Shown piece by piece: positions 16,865 to 25,390 of a stretch of DNA of 64,000 nucleotides. Position numbers and translations under genes: made by a program. Positions within the stretch are counted from its first letter, which is position 1; every line of letters begins with the position of its first letter. This DNA comes from Thermobacillus xylanilyticus. GTDB lineage: Bacteria > Bacillota > Bacilli > Paenibacillales > Paenibacillaceae. The stretch lies in the NCBI RefSeq assembly GCF_907165215.1, contig NZ_CAJRAY010000043.1, forward strand, positions 33,241 to 97,240, given 5' to 3'. The notes below the pieces were generated by a model. The model was not told the origin of the DNA, made no database searches, and was given only the letters and a program-made list of their open reading frames with translations.

Positions 16865-17809
16865 ATGCGATACCGGAAACTCGGCAATACCGGCCTCGAC
16901 GTCTCGGTCTTGAGCTTCGGCGCATCCTCGCTCGGTTCCGTGTTCCGCGAGGCGGACGAAAGCGAGAGCATCCGTACGGTGCATGCCGCGATTGACGCCG
17001 GCATCAACTACATCGACGTCTCCCCGTATTACGGGCTGACCCGCGCGGAGACGGTGCTCGGCAAGGCAATCCGCGACATCCCGCGCGACAAGTTCCTGCT
17101 GTCCACCAAAGCAGGGCGCTACGGCGTGGACGCGTTCGATTTTTCCGCCAGGCGGATTCAGTCGAGCCTCGAAGAAAGTCTGACCCGGCTCCATACCGAT
17201 TATGTCGATCTATTTTTCCTGCATGACATTGAATTCGTGCCGGCGGATATCGTGCTGGAAGAAGCCGTGCCGGCCGCGATGCGCCTGAAGGAGCAGGGCA
17301 AGATCCGGTTTTGGGGCATTTCCGGCCTTCCGCTGCAGCTGTTCGAGAAAATGCTCCCGCAGATCGACGCGGACGTCATCCTCTCCTACTGCCACTACTC
17401 GCTGAACGACACGGCGCTGCTCGATCTGCTGCCGATGCTGGAAGCGCGCGGCATCGGCCTCGTCAACGCGTCGCCCTTGTCCATGGGATTGCTCAGCCTG
17501 CGCGGCACGCCCGACTGGCACCCGGCTTCCCCGGAGCTGAAAGCCGCCTGCAGGAAGGCCGCCGAATTTTGCGCCGCCAGGGGAACCGACATCGCCAAGC
17601 TGGCCATCCAGTTCTCGACGGGGAACGAACGAATTCCGACGACGCTGGTCAGCACGGCGAACCCGGACAATATCGCGCGCAACGCCCGATGGACCCTCGA
17701 GCCGATCGACGAGGAACTGCTCCGGGAAGTGCTTGAATTGCTTGCGCCCGTCCATAACGTCACCTGGGTCAGCGGGCGGCCGGAGTACAACGAGAACATC
17801 CGGGTGTAA
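16865..17809 (+). CDS. Aldo/keto reductase, L-galactose (L-fucose) dehydrogenase-like
   Basis: 314 residues, a complete AKR TIM barrel. The catalytic tetrad is visible as Asp (INYIDVSPYY), Tyr (YYG), Lys (LLSTKAGRYG) and His (FFLHDIEF). Several segments (FGASSLGSVF, FDFSARRIQSSLEESL, ILSYCHYSLND, LVNASPLSMGLL, PDWHPASPELKAA) closely resemble plant L-galactose dehydrogenase as I remember it, more than generic AKRs. Expected reaction: L-galactose or L-fucose + NAD(P)+ to the 1,4-lactone. It lies 24 nt after the lactonase gene and 21 nt before a zinc dehydrogenase, so the three genes form one operon. Substrate preference between L-galactose and L-fucose cannot be fixed from sequence. Confidence 0.87.
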   Translation: MRYRKLGNTGLDVSVLSFGASSLGSVFREADESESIRTVHAAIDAGINYIDVSPYYGLTRAETVLGKAIRDIPRDKFLLSTKAGRYGVDAFDFSARRIQSSLEESLTRLHTDYVDLFFLHDIEFVPADIVLEEAVPAAMRLKEQGKIRFWGISGLPLQLFEKMLPQIDADVILSYCHYSLNDTALLDLLPMLEARGIGLVNASPLSMGLLSLRGTPDWHPASPELKAACRKAAEFCAARGTDIAKLAIQFSTGNERIPTTLVSTANPDNIARNARWTLEPIDEELLREVLELLAPVHNVTWVSGRPEYNENIRV

Positions 17810-17830
17810 CGTTGCGCAGGGAGGTTTATT

Positions 17831-18856
17831 TTGCGTATGAGAGGCATTGTATGCGAGGAAATCGGCGTCTTCCGGCTGCGGGACGATCTGCCCGAGCCCG
17901 CGGCCGGTCCGGGCGAGGCCGTCGTCCGGATCCGCCGGGTCGGCATCTGCGGAACGGACATGCACGCCTTCAAGGGCAACCAGCCCTACTTCACCTATCC
18001 CCGCATTCTCGGCCATGAGCTGGCGGGAACCATTGAATGGATCGGCGGGAATGAGGCGGGGCTCAAGGAAGGCGACCAGGTCGCCATCATGCCGTATCTG
18101 CACTGCGGGACGTGCATCGCCTGCCGGAGGGGCCGGACGAACTGCTGCGCGGGTCTCCGGGTGCTCGGCGTTCACACCGACGGCGGCATGCGCGAACGCA
18201 TCACCGTGCCGGTCACCCATCTGATCAAGACCGACGGGCTCACGCTCGATCAGACCGCCGTACTGGAACCGCTGGCCATCGGAGCCCATGCGGTGCGACG
18301 CTCGGGCGCAGGCAGCGGCGAGACGGCGCTCGTGATCGGCGCCGGACCGATCGGGCTCGGCGCGGCCGCCTTCGCGAGGCTCGCCGGCGCGCGGGTGATC
18401 GTCATGGACGTGAACGATGACCGGCTTGCTTTCGCCCGATCCTGGGCGGACGCGGATCAAGTCGTGAACGCTCTGGATCATCCGATGAAACGGATCGCGG
18501 AGCTGACGGACGGCGATCTCCCGACCATCGTCCTCGATGCAACCGGCAACGCCAGGTCGATGATGGATGCCCTCGGCTATCTCGCCCACGGCGGAACGTT
18601 GGTCTATGTCGGACTGGTCAAAAACGACATCGCGTTCCCGCACCCGGATTTCCACAAGCGCGAGACCACCCTGATGGGCAGCCGCAACGCCACGCGCGAA
18701 GATTTCGAACATGTGCTTGATGCCGTCCGGCGCGGCGCGATCGACGCGGACCGGTACATTACCCACCGCGCGCCGTTCGACGCGATGATCGACGCCTTCG
18801 ACGGCTGGCTGCGGCCGGAAAGCAACGTCATCAAGGCGATGGTGGAGTGGCCTTGA
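17831..18856 (+). CDS. Zinc-dependent alcohol dehydrogenase (L-galactonate-5-dehydrogenase/Tdh-like MDR)
   Basis: 341 residues, a medium-chain dehydrogenase. Catalytic zinc site: VGICGTDMHAFKG and GHELAG. Structural zinc: LHCGTCIACRRGRTNCC (four Cys). The Rossmann motif is ETALVIGAGPIGLGAA, with an acidic residue after beta-2 (MDVND) pointing to NAD+. Starts with TTG 17831, GGAGG 6 nt upstream; ATG 17837 is an alternative. Third gene of the lactonase-AKR operon. By analogy with L-galactonate oxidation to D-tagaturonate in E. coli, it would oxidise the aldonate made by the lactonase; this is inference. Confidence 0.87.
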   Translation: MRMRGIVCEEIGVFRLRDDLPEPAAGPGEAVVRIRRVGICGTDMHAFKGNQPYFTYPRILGHELAGTIEWIGGNEAGLKEGDQVAIMPYLHCGTCIACRRGRTNCCAGLRVLGVHTDGGMRERITVPVTHLIKTDGLTLDQTAVLEPLAIGAHAVRRSGAGSGETALVIGAGPIGLGAAAFARLAGARVIVMDVNDDRLAFARSWADADQVVNALDHPMKRIAELTDGDLPTIVLDATGNARSMMDALGYLAHGGTLVYVGLVKNDIAFPHPDFHKRETTLMGSRNATREDFEHVLDAVRRGAIDADRYITHRAPFDAMIDAFDGWLRPESNVIKAMVEWP

Positions 18857-19002
18857 TGCATGGCGAAGGTGCACGCCTCCCCCGCCGTGGAACGAAACTG
18901 AGACTTAGCGCCGTTTTCGGCAAAATAACGTGTCGCAGTTTCATCGAGGCGATCCATAAAGGACCGAAGCTCACAACACCGGCATTTGAACATCCGACAT
19001 GC

Positions 19003-19025
19003 AAAAGGGAGGCGCATGCCTCCCT
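19003..19025 (-). terminator. Terminator after the GH43-CBM operon
   Basis: Minus-strand stem AGGGAGGC / GCCTCCCT with loop ATGC, followed by TTTT (plus-strand 19003-19006). It begins only 5 nt after the stop of the GH43 gene. The 147 nt to the convergent dehydrogenase gene hold nothing else I recognise. Confidence 0.8.
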
Positions 19026-19029
19026 CTTC

Positions 19030-20448
19030 TCATGATTCCAGCGTGAACGATTTAAGCTGCGCGTTGCCCTCGCCTCTGTACGTGAAGTACAGCGCGTGGA
19101 CGCCGTCCGGAATCGCGATGTCCGCCGCGTATTCCTTCCATACGTTCGTGAAGTTTACGGGAATCGAGCCGAGCGCCGGGCCGTCCCACGACGTCTTCAC
19201 CTCGAAGGCGCCTTTCGCGTAGCCGCGCACCTTGATTTTGACCCTCTTCACGCCGCGGCAGTCGAAATATTTGAAGCCGGCCGTCGCCGTATCCCGCATG
19301 TTCGCGATGTAGCCGGGCTCCTCGTCCCCGTCCTTGCCGTCCTGGGTAATCTTCGGGAACCTGCCGTCCATCCAGGCGCCGTAGGTGCCGATGTACAGCT
19401 CCTCATCCTTGCAGAACAGATTGCAGGCGATATAGGCCGGATATTCGCCGCGCCCGGCGAGCGGTCCGCCGTTCAGGCCGCAGGACGTCATCTCCGCCTG
19501 CACGATGCTGCCGTCCTCACGGAATCGGATCGGCTCCGCGCAGCCTTGCCGGGAGTAATGGTGGCCGTTCGTCTGCCGGTGATAGAAGATGTACCACTGA
19601 TCCCCGATCTCCACGATGCTGCCGTGGTTGTTCCCGCCGTAGTACATCGGCTTGTCCGCCGGCTTGTAGGCATCGATGTGCAGGTCCGCGTTGCTGACGA
19701 TGACCCCGCCATACTTGAAGCCTTTCGTCGGGTCCTTGCTCGTCGCGTAGCACAATTCATGCATGACAATCGACGAATAGATCAGATAGTACGTATCCCC
19801 GCGCTTGCGGATGGACGGCGCCTCGAAGTATTCATGCCCCTCGAACCCGGTGCCCCGGCTGTAAGGCTCGCTCGGCAGCACGAAGACCGGCTCCTCGACG
19901 ATCGTCAGCATGTCCGGCCCGAGCACGGTGGCCATGCAGCCGCTCCGCGACTTGTCCCCTCTCGGGCAGAAACCGGTATACAGATAGGTCCGGTCCCCTT
20001 CCGTCAGGACGCCGGGGTCGAACTGGTGCTGATCGCCTTCCCGCTCCCCGAGCCGCGTGCCGTCCGGATACCGGACATAGCCGTAGAACTCGAACTTGCC
20101 GGCCGGCGTGTCGGACACCGCGACCGAGACGACGGAGACTTTGTCCAACACATAGAACAGATAGTACCGCCCGTCCGGCCCTTTCGTCACATCCGGCGCG
20201 TACAAGCACATGCTGCCGTCCGGATTGAGCGGGTCGTCCGTCTTCTTGTATATGACCCCTTCATACCGCCAATCCCCCAGATTGTCCACGGGCGCCGACC
20301 AGCAGACGTAATCGTTCAGGCAGAAAACATGGCCGTTGAACCGGTCATGCGAGCCGTAGACGTACACACGGCCATCGAACACATACGGTTCGCCGTCGGG
20401 TATGTACTCCCAGGACGGCAGATACGGGTTGAACGCTTGTTTCTTCAT
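19030..20448 (-). CDS. GH43 family glycosidase with C-terminal CBM6-like module, cytoplasmic
   Basis: 472 residues, no signal peptide. The propeller begins at NPYLPSWEYIPDGEPYVFDGRVYVYGSHD, then MCLYAPDVTKGPDGRYYLFYVL, HEYFEAPSIRKRGDTYYLIYS (acid Glu in FEAPS) and GNNHGSIVEIGDQWYIFYHR. From about residue 340 a beta-sandwich resembling CBM6/35 follows (GFKYFDCRGVKRVKIKVRGYAKGAFEVKTSW to the end). Substrate is probably an arabinoside or xyloside. It is the last of a four-gene run: sensor kinase, AraC-type regulator, GH95, this gene, 18 nt after GH95. AAAGGGGATG precedes the ATG. A terminator follows at once. Confidence 0.87.
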   Translation of the reverse strand: MKKQAFNPYLPSWEYIPDGEPYVFDGRVYVYGSHDRFNGHVFCLNDYVCWSAPVDNLGDWRYEGVIYKKTDDPLNPDGSMCLYAPDVTKGPDGRYYLFYVLDKVSVVSVAVSDTPAGKFEFYGYVRYPDGTRLGEREGDQHQFDPGVLTEGDRTYLYTGFCPRGDKSRSGCMATVLGPDMLTIVEEPVFVLPSEPYSRGTGFEGHEYFEAPSIRKRGDTYYLIYSSIVMHELCYATSKDPTKGFKYGGVIVSNADLHIDAYKPADKPMYYGGNNHGSIVEIGDQWYIFYHRQTNGHHYSRQGCAEPIRFREDGSIVQAEMTSCGLNGGPLAGRGEYPAYIACNLFCKDEELYIGTYGAWMDGRFPKITQDGKDGDEEPGYIANMRDTATAGFKYFDCRGVKRVKIKVRGYAKGAFEVKTSWDGPALGSIPVNFTNVWKEYAADIAIPDGVHALYFTYRGEGNAQLKSFTLES

Positions 20449-20466
20449 GCCATCATCCCCTTTTAT

Positions 20467-22782
20467 TTATTTGGCCTTCAGGCAATATCTGAGCCCTGCC
20501 TGCGCTTCGAACGACATCACATCCGCATATCGCGCGTCCCGCCGGACCGCAACCTCGCGTTCGCCCAGCCGGACCTCCACATCGCGGGAAACCCGGAACG
20601 TGCAGGCGCCGTCGCAACGGGACGTGATCCACGCCTCGACCAGCTCGCCATCCGCCCAACGAATGTCGATCTCGTATCCCCCGCGCGCCCTGAGACCCGC
20701 AACTTCCCCCGAAGGCCACGCCTTCGGCAGCGCCGGAAGCAGATGGAGGGCGCCGTCATGGCTTTGCAGCAGCATCTCGGCGATGCCGGCCGTCCCGCCG
20801 AAATTGCCGTCGATCTGGAACGGCGGATGGTTGTCCAGCAGGTTCGGCAGGGTGGACTTGCACAGGAGAGCGACGAGATTGTCGTAAGCCTGCTCGCCGT
20901 CCTCCAGCCGCGCCCAGAAGTTGATGATCCACGCCCGGCTCCAGCCGGTGTGCCCGCCGCCGTGCGACAGCCTGCGCTCCAGCGTGCGGCGCGCGGCCTG
21001 CGCAAGCTCCGGCGTCCGCCGCGGCGTAATCTGATCGCCCGGGTGCAGGGCGAACAGGTGCGAGATGTGGCGATGCCCCGGCTCCGCTTCATCGTAGTCT
21101 TCGTACCATTCCTGGATCGTGCCGAGCTTGCCGATTTTCTCCTTCGGAAGCCGCTTGAGCACGAGCTCCGCTTCGCGGATGAACGCCTCGTCGGAGGCCT
21201 TGCCCGTCCGGTCCGACAGCACCCGCTCAGCCTCTACACAAGCGCCCAGCAGCGCGCGGATGATCTGCGTATCCATCGTCGGGCCGGCGCACAGCACGCC
21301 CGTCTCCCCGTTCGGCAGCACGTAGCTGTTCTCCGGCGATACCGATGGACAGGTGACAAGCTCGCCGCTCGGCCCTTCCACCAGGTAATCCATCACGAAC
21401 CGTGCCGCTTCCTTCATCGTCTCCAACGACCGCTCAAGGAACGGCAGATCCTGCGTGAACCGGTAATGCTCCCACAGATGCAGGCAGAGCCAGGCCGCGC
21501 CGAGCGGCCAGTACGATGCGGGAATATAGGTGTCCTGCGGCGCCGTGTCCGCCCAGATATCGGTGTTGTGGTGCGCGGCGAACCCCCGGCAGCCGTACAT
21601 GACCCGCGCCGTCCTGCGGCCGGGTTCCCTGAGCCGCTCGATCAGGTCGAACAGCGGTTCATGGCATTCGGGCAAGGCGCAGCTTTCCGCGGGCCAGTAG
21701 TTCATCTGCGCATTGATGTTGATCGTGTACTTGCTGTCCCACGGCGGCAGGAAATGGTCGTTCCAGATGCCCTGCAGATTGGCGGGCAGCGATCCCGGAC
21801 GGCTGGAGGCGATGAGCAGATACCGTCCGTATTGAAAATACAACGCCGCAAGCGCCGGATCCTCTTCTCCCATGCGCAGACGTTCCAGCCGCTCCGGAAC
21901 GGGAAGTACGCTCCGCTCCTCATCTCCGCCCAAAGCGAGTGACACCCGGCCGAACAGTTCCCGATAGTCCCGCACATGCCGCGCATACCGCTCGTCATCC
22001 GGCGCCGCGCATACGGTCCGGGCATGCGCCAGACAATGCGCGAGCGGCTCCTTCTCGCGGAAGCTGGTCGCCGCCGTGATGACCAGCGTCACGCTGTCCG
22101 CATGCTCAACCACGAGATGTTCGCCGACCGCGTCCAGACTGCCGCCCTCGGCCCTCGCCGTCACCGCCGCCGCGAAGGAAACGCCCTCCGCTCCGCCGCT
22201 CGCGCCCGTCATGTAGATCGCATCCGTCCCGCTGCGGCCCGTCGCATCGACGTAGCGCCATCTCGCCCGCTCCAGCCGCGCCGTGAGCGAGATCTGCCCC
22301 GGCCGGTCGGCGGTCGCGCGGACGATGATCGCCTGATCCGGACAGCTTGCATAATACTCCCGCCGATGCCGCACGCCGCGGTGCAGAAATTCAACCGACG
22401 CGACGGCCCGCTCCAGATCCAGGCTGCGCTGATATTGCTCGACCGCATCCGGATCGATCCCTTCGAAATGGAGCAGCAACTGCCCGAGCGGTTCGTAATG
22501 CCGCTGCGTCTCGGGAATGCCCGACAGGCCCGTCACCGCCAGCCGCTCCGCCTCCCGCGGCTTTCCTTCGAAAATCAACCGGCGAATTTCGGGCAGCACC
22601 TTCGCCGCATCCGGATTGTTGCGGTCCCGCGGACCGCCGTACCAGAGCGAATCTTCGTTGAGCTGCAGCCGCTCGCTCACCGGGTGGCCGAAGACCATCG
22701 CGCCCATGCGGCCGTTGCCGATCGGCAGCGCTTCATTCCACTCGGCGGCCGGCCGGTCGTACTTCATCACCAAACGGCTCAT
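20467..22782 (-). CDS. GH95 alpha-L-fucosidase/alpha-L-galactosidase family protein
   Basis: 771 residues, normal for GH95, no signal peptide. The N-terminal beta domain starts [27 protein letters not shown]. The (alpha/alpha)6 catalytic barrel has [19 protein letters not shown] followed by [15 protein letters not shown], where Asn355 and Asn357 correspond to the substrate-activating Asn pair of the family. SVSPENSY carries the candidate general acid Glu and [17 protein letters not shown] ends the domain. Thr353 replaces the His found two residues before that Asn pair in fucosidases (see findings). The start (22782) overlaps the stop of the response-regulator gene by 4 nt (ATGA), with GGAAGGGG upstream, so expression is coupled to the two-component system. 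Confidence 0.9.
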   Translation of the reverse strand: MSRLVMKYDRPAAEWNEALPIGNGRMGAMVFGHPVSERLQLNEDSLWYGGPRDRNNPDAAKVLPEIRRLIFEGKPREAERLAVTGLSGIPETQRHYEPLGQLLLHFEGIDPDAVEQYQRSLDLERAVASVEFLHRGVRHRREYYASCPDQAIIVRATADRPGQISLTARLERARWRYVDATGRSGTDAIYMTGASGGAEGVSFAAAVTARAEGGSLDAVGEHLVVEHADSVTLVITAATSFREKEPLAHCLAHARTVCAAPDDERYARHVRDYRELFGRVSLALGGDEERSVLPVPERLERLRMGEEDPALAALYFQYGRYLLIASSRPGSLPANLQGIWNDHFLPPWDSKYTININAQMNYWPAESCALPECHEPLFDLIERLREPGRRTARVMYGCRGFAAHHNTDIWADTAPQDTYIPASYWPLGAAWLCLHLWEHYRFTQDLPFLERSLETMKEAARFVMDYLVEGPSGELVTCPSVSPENSYVLPNGETGVLCAGPTMDTQIIRALLGACVEAERVLSDRTGKASDEAFIREAELVLKRLPKEKIGKLGTIQEWYEDYDEAEPGHRHISHLFALHPGDQITPRRTPELAQAARRTLERRLSHGGGHTGWSRAWIINFWARLEDGEQAYDNLVALLCKSTLPNLLDNHPPFQIDGNFGGTAGIAEMLLQSHDGALHLLPALPKAWPSGEVAGLRARGGYEIDIRWADGELVEAWITSRCDGACTFRVSRDVEVRLGEREVAVRRDARYADVMSFEAQAGLRYCLKAK

Positions 22783-23540
22783 GCTCCATCCCCTTCCACA
22801 TCCGATTCCCGATAAGCCCCCGGCGTGCAGCCGACGAGCTTCTTGAACACTTTCATGAAATGCTGCGGATTCTCGAATCCCACCTGATTGCCGATCACCT
22901 GAACGGGCAGGCCGCCGTCTTTCTTCAGCAGCTCCTTCGCTTTCTCGATCCGGTAATGGTGCAAATACTGCACGAACGACACGCCCGTCTCCTTTTTGAA
23001 CAACTGGCTGATGTAGTTGGGATGCAGTCCCGTCAGCTCGGAACACTGGTCCAGGGACAGGTCCCGGTGATAATGCTGATCGATATGCCGCAAAATTTTC
23101 TCCACATGGAAGCTGTACTGCGAATCGGACCGCGCATGCTTCGCGCCGTCCTGCTCCTCTTCCAATATCGTTTTAGCTACCGTGCGCAGCAGGTCCAGCA
23201 ATTCCATCTTGTTGATCGGTTTCAGCAAATAATCGATGACCTGGTGGCGGAGGGCCTGCCTGGCGTATTCGAATTCGTCATGGCCCGTCAGGATGATGAA
23301 GCGGCCGCACGCTCCGCGATCCTTCACTTCCTGAATCAGTTCCAGACCGTTCATCTCCGGCATGTGAATGTCGGTAATGATCAGATCGGGCGCGAAATCC
23401 TCCATGACAGACAAGGCTTCACAGGCATCCAGGGCGCTTTCGATCCGGGTGAACGGCGTCTTCCCTTCCCTTATGATCTTGACGATGCCGTGCAGAATCA
23501 CCATCTCGTCATCCACGATCAGCAGGTTCAACATGTCCAT
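22779..23540 (-). CDS. Response regulator, YesN type (receiver + AraC HTH)
   Basis: 253 residues. Receiver domain [16 protein letters not shown] with the phospho-accepting Asp in [17 protein letters not shown] and the switch Lys in [11 protein letters not shown]. Residues 150-250 form an AraC double HTH ([56 protein letters not shown]). It probably activates the local GH95/GH43 or transporter genes when phosphorylated by the kinase encoded just upstream, with which it overlaps by 32 nt. Start 23540; an ATG two codons later is also possible. The receiver-plus-AraC layout and length are standard for the family. Confidence 0.93.
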   Translation of the reverse strand: MDMLNLLIVDDEMVILHGIVKIIREGKTPFTRIESALDACEALSVMEDFAPDLIITDIHMPEMNGLELIQEVKDRGACGRFIILTGHDEFEYARQALRHQVIDYLLKPINKMELLDLLRTVAKTILEEEQDGAKHARSDSQYSFHVEKILRHIDQHYHRDLSLDQCSELTGLHPNYISQLFKKETGVSFVQYLHHYRIEKAKELLKKDGGLPVQVIGNQVGFENPQHFMKVFKKLVGCTPGAYRESDVEGDGA

Positions 23541-25275
23541 TCATCCCTTTTTTGTTCAAATAAAGCCTGAAATCCGTCCCTTCGCCGGGCTTGCTGTCCA
23601 CTTCCAGACGGGAATCTTCTCCGTAGTACGTCTTGATGCGTTCGCTGACGTTGTAAATGCCGAGGCCGCTGTCCTGGGTCGAAAATTCCTTGATATCCAG
23701 CCGATTGTTCAGCAGCCTCCGGATTTCCTCCAGCCGCTGCTCCGGCATGCCCGCGCCGTTGTCCGAGATCTCGACCCGCACGCGGTTGTCGTCATCCGTG
23801 ATGCGGATCGCGATGGCCCCCTTCCGCCGGATCGTCGACAGTCCGTGCACGATGCAATTTTCAACCAGCGGCTGCAAAATAAACTGCGGGCACGGGATCT
23901 GGCGGATGTCGGCCTCGACCGAGATGCTGTACGTGAGCCGGCTGCCAAGGCGGGTTTTCTGGATTTTCATGTAGTTCTCGATATTCCGGACCTCATCGCT
24001 CAGCCTGAACTGCTCGTGGTCGCTCGACAGGCTGTAGCGCATGAACTGTCCGAAGGAATAGGCGAGTTCCGCCACTTCGCGGTCGTCGTTCGCCTCGGCC
24101 AGCATGCGGATCGTTTCCAGCGTGTTGTACAGGAAATGCGGCTTGACCTGCGCCTGCAGCGCCTTGTAGGCGCTTTCCTTCCGAAGCAGCTCCGAGCGCT
24201 GCACTTTGTTGACCAGCTCATCGATCCGCTGCAGCATCGAGTTGTACGTGTAGGTCAGATAGCCGATCTCGTCCTGGTCGTCCCGATGGTCGAGCGTCTT
24301 GAAGTTGTTCTCGCCGACCTGGCGCATATGTCTGGCCAGCCGCGACAGCCGTTTCGTTACCGACACCGCCAGCATGTAGTAGATCCCCGACAGGAGCAGC
24401 AGCAGCCCGGCAATCATCAGGTACAGCCAGACTCTCTGCTTGGCCGTGCTGGCGAACACATCCTCCGTTTTGCTGACGACGGCCGCTCTGAGCCCCAGCT
24501 CCTCGATCGTCAGGTGGTTGACGAGCAGCGACTTGCGGTCGAGGAAGAAATACGCGAACGGCCGCTCGAGCATCTTTCCGATCATGTCTTCCCTCGCGCC
24601 GGGCGGGCTGGACTTCAGATCCCCGGTCAGCAGGTAAACGTCCGAGCGCCCTTCATTGCTCAGCGTATTGGCGAAGCTGTACAGCAGTTTCGGATCGACC
24701 TCGACGGAGAAGACGCCGACATGTTTGGAGAACCGCTCGGCGTACATGTTCTGGTAATAGGCCAGCTTCCATTCGCCCGATTCGGACAATTCGCAGAACC
24801 AGAGGCCTTTGCCCGGAGGGAGCCGGCGCAGCTCTTCCCGGACGTTCGATGGAAGGGCTTCCATATCGATGATGTGTTCCGGAGCGGTGAATACCCGCTC
24901 GCTTGCCTTGTAGATCCGGATATCCCGGATATGGTCATTGCCGTACAGCATGCCCGACAGCAGGGGCTTGATGTACTTCTGGTACGAGTAGACGTATTCC
25001 CAGTTGTACCGGTACGCGCCGTTCAGATAGTCGATGACGTTGGCGTTATGCTGGAACAACCCGTAATTGGACGAGATCTGCAGCAGGTCGATCCTCAGGT
25101 TGGCGTACGACTGTTCAATGACTTGCTGCTTGCCGCTCGCATATTCTTCGATCATGCTCTGGTACATCAGATGATTGTGGTAGAAACCGAAGGTGATGAC
25201 CGGGACAAAGATGATGACGAAATAGCCCAGCACCATTTTCCTGACAATGCTCATTCTGGAGAACAAACGTTTCAT
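23509..25275 (-). CDS. Sensor histidine kinase, YesM type
   Basis: 588 residues. Membrane segment at residues 10-30 (MVLGYFVIIFVPVITFGF), an extracellular sensing domain of about 260 residues (dCache-like), a second membrane segment (VWLYLMIAGLLLLLSGIYYMLAV), a HAMP linker, then the phospho-acceptor box QAQVKPHFLYNTLETI typical of YesM-type kinases and an HATPase with ISDNGAGMPEQRLEE and GSGLGIYN-like DSGLGIYN. Likely senses an oligosaccharide or its binding protein and phosphorylates the YesN-type partner. ATG 25275 is chosen; an in-frame GTG at 25284 lies too close to the AGGGG. A terminator separates it from the upstream binding-protein gene, so a separate weak promoter is likely. Confidence 0.92.
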   Translation of the reverse strand: MKRLFSRMSIVRKMVLGYFVIIFVPVITFGFYHNHLMYQSMIEEYASGKQQVIEQSYANLRIDLLQISSNYGLFQHNANVIDYLNGAYRYNWEYVYSYQKYIKPLLSGMLYGNDHIRDIRIYKASERVFTAPEHIIDMEALPSNVREELRRLPPGKGLWFCELSESGEWKLAYYQNMYAERFSKHVGVFSVEVDPKLLYSFANTLSNEGRSDVYLLTGDLKSSPPGAREDMIGKMLERPFAYFFLDRKSLLVNHLTIEELGLRAAVVSKTEDVFASTAKQRVWLYLMIAGLLLLLSGIYYMLAVSVTKRLSRLARHMRQVGENNFKTLDHRDDQDEIGYLTYTYNSMLQRIDELVNKVQRSELLRKESAYKALQAQVKPHFLYNTLETIRMLAEANDDREVAELAYSFGQFMRYSLSSDHEQFRLSDEVRNIENYMKIQKTRLGSRLTYSISVEADIRQIPCPQFILQPLVENCIVHGLSTIRRKGAIAIRITDDDNRVRVEISDNGAGMPEQRLEEIRRLLNNRLDIKEFSTQDSGLGIYNVSERIKTYYGEDSRLEVDSKPGEGTDFRLYLNKKGMNGHVEPADRG

Positions 25276-25345
25276 CACCTTCACGTCCCCTGGGCAGCAA
25301 CGTCTTTACGACTACTTTAACCCCTGCGCAGCTGCGTCACAAGTG

Positions 25346-25374
25346 AAAAAAAGGGGTCTGGGAAGGACCCCTTT
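25346..25374 (-). terminator. Intrinsic terminator after the transporter operon
   Basis: Minus strand: stem AAAGGGGTC / GACCCCTTT (plus 25350-25358 and 25366-25374), 7-nt loop, then seven T residues (plus 25346-25352). It closes the permease-permease-binding protein operon and separates it from the kinase/GH95 genes. Confidence 0.85.
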
Positions 25375-25390
25375 GTACGCCTGCTCCGGA

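Noticed and set aside
19096-21942. Open frame of 948 codons on the plus strand opposite GH43 and GH95
   Set aside because: Antisense to two genes with clear catalytic motifs, with Arg/Pro/Ala-rich composition typical of the antisense frame of high-GC genes.
23368-25320. 650-codon plus-strand frame opposite the sensor kinase
   Set aside because: Antisense of a well-supported YesM-type kinase.
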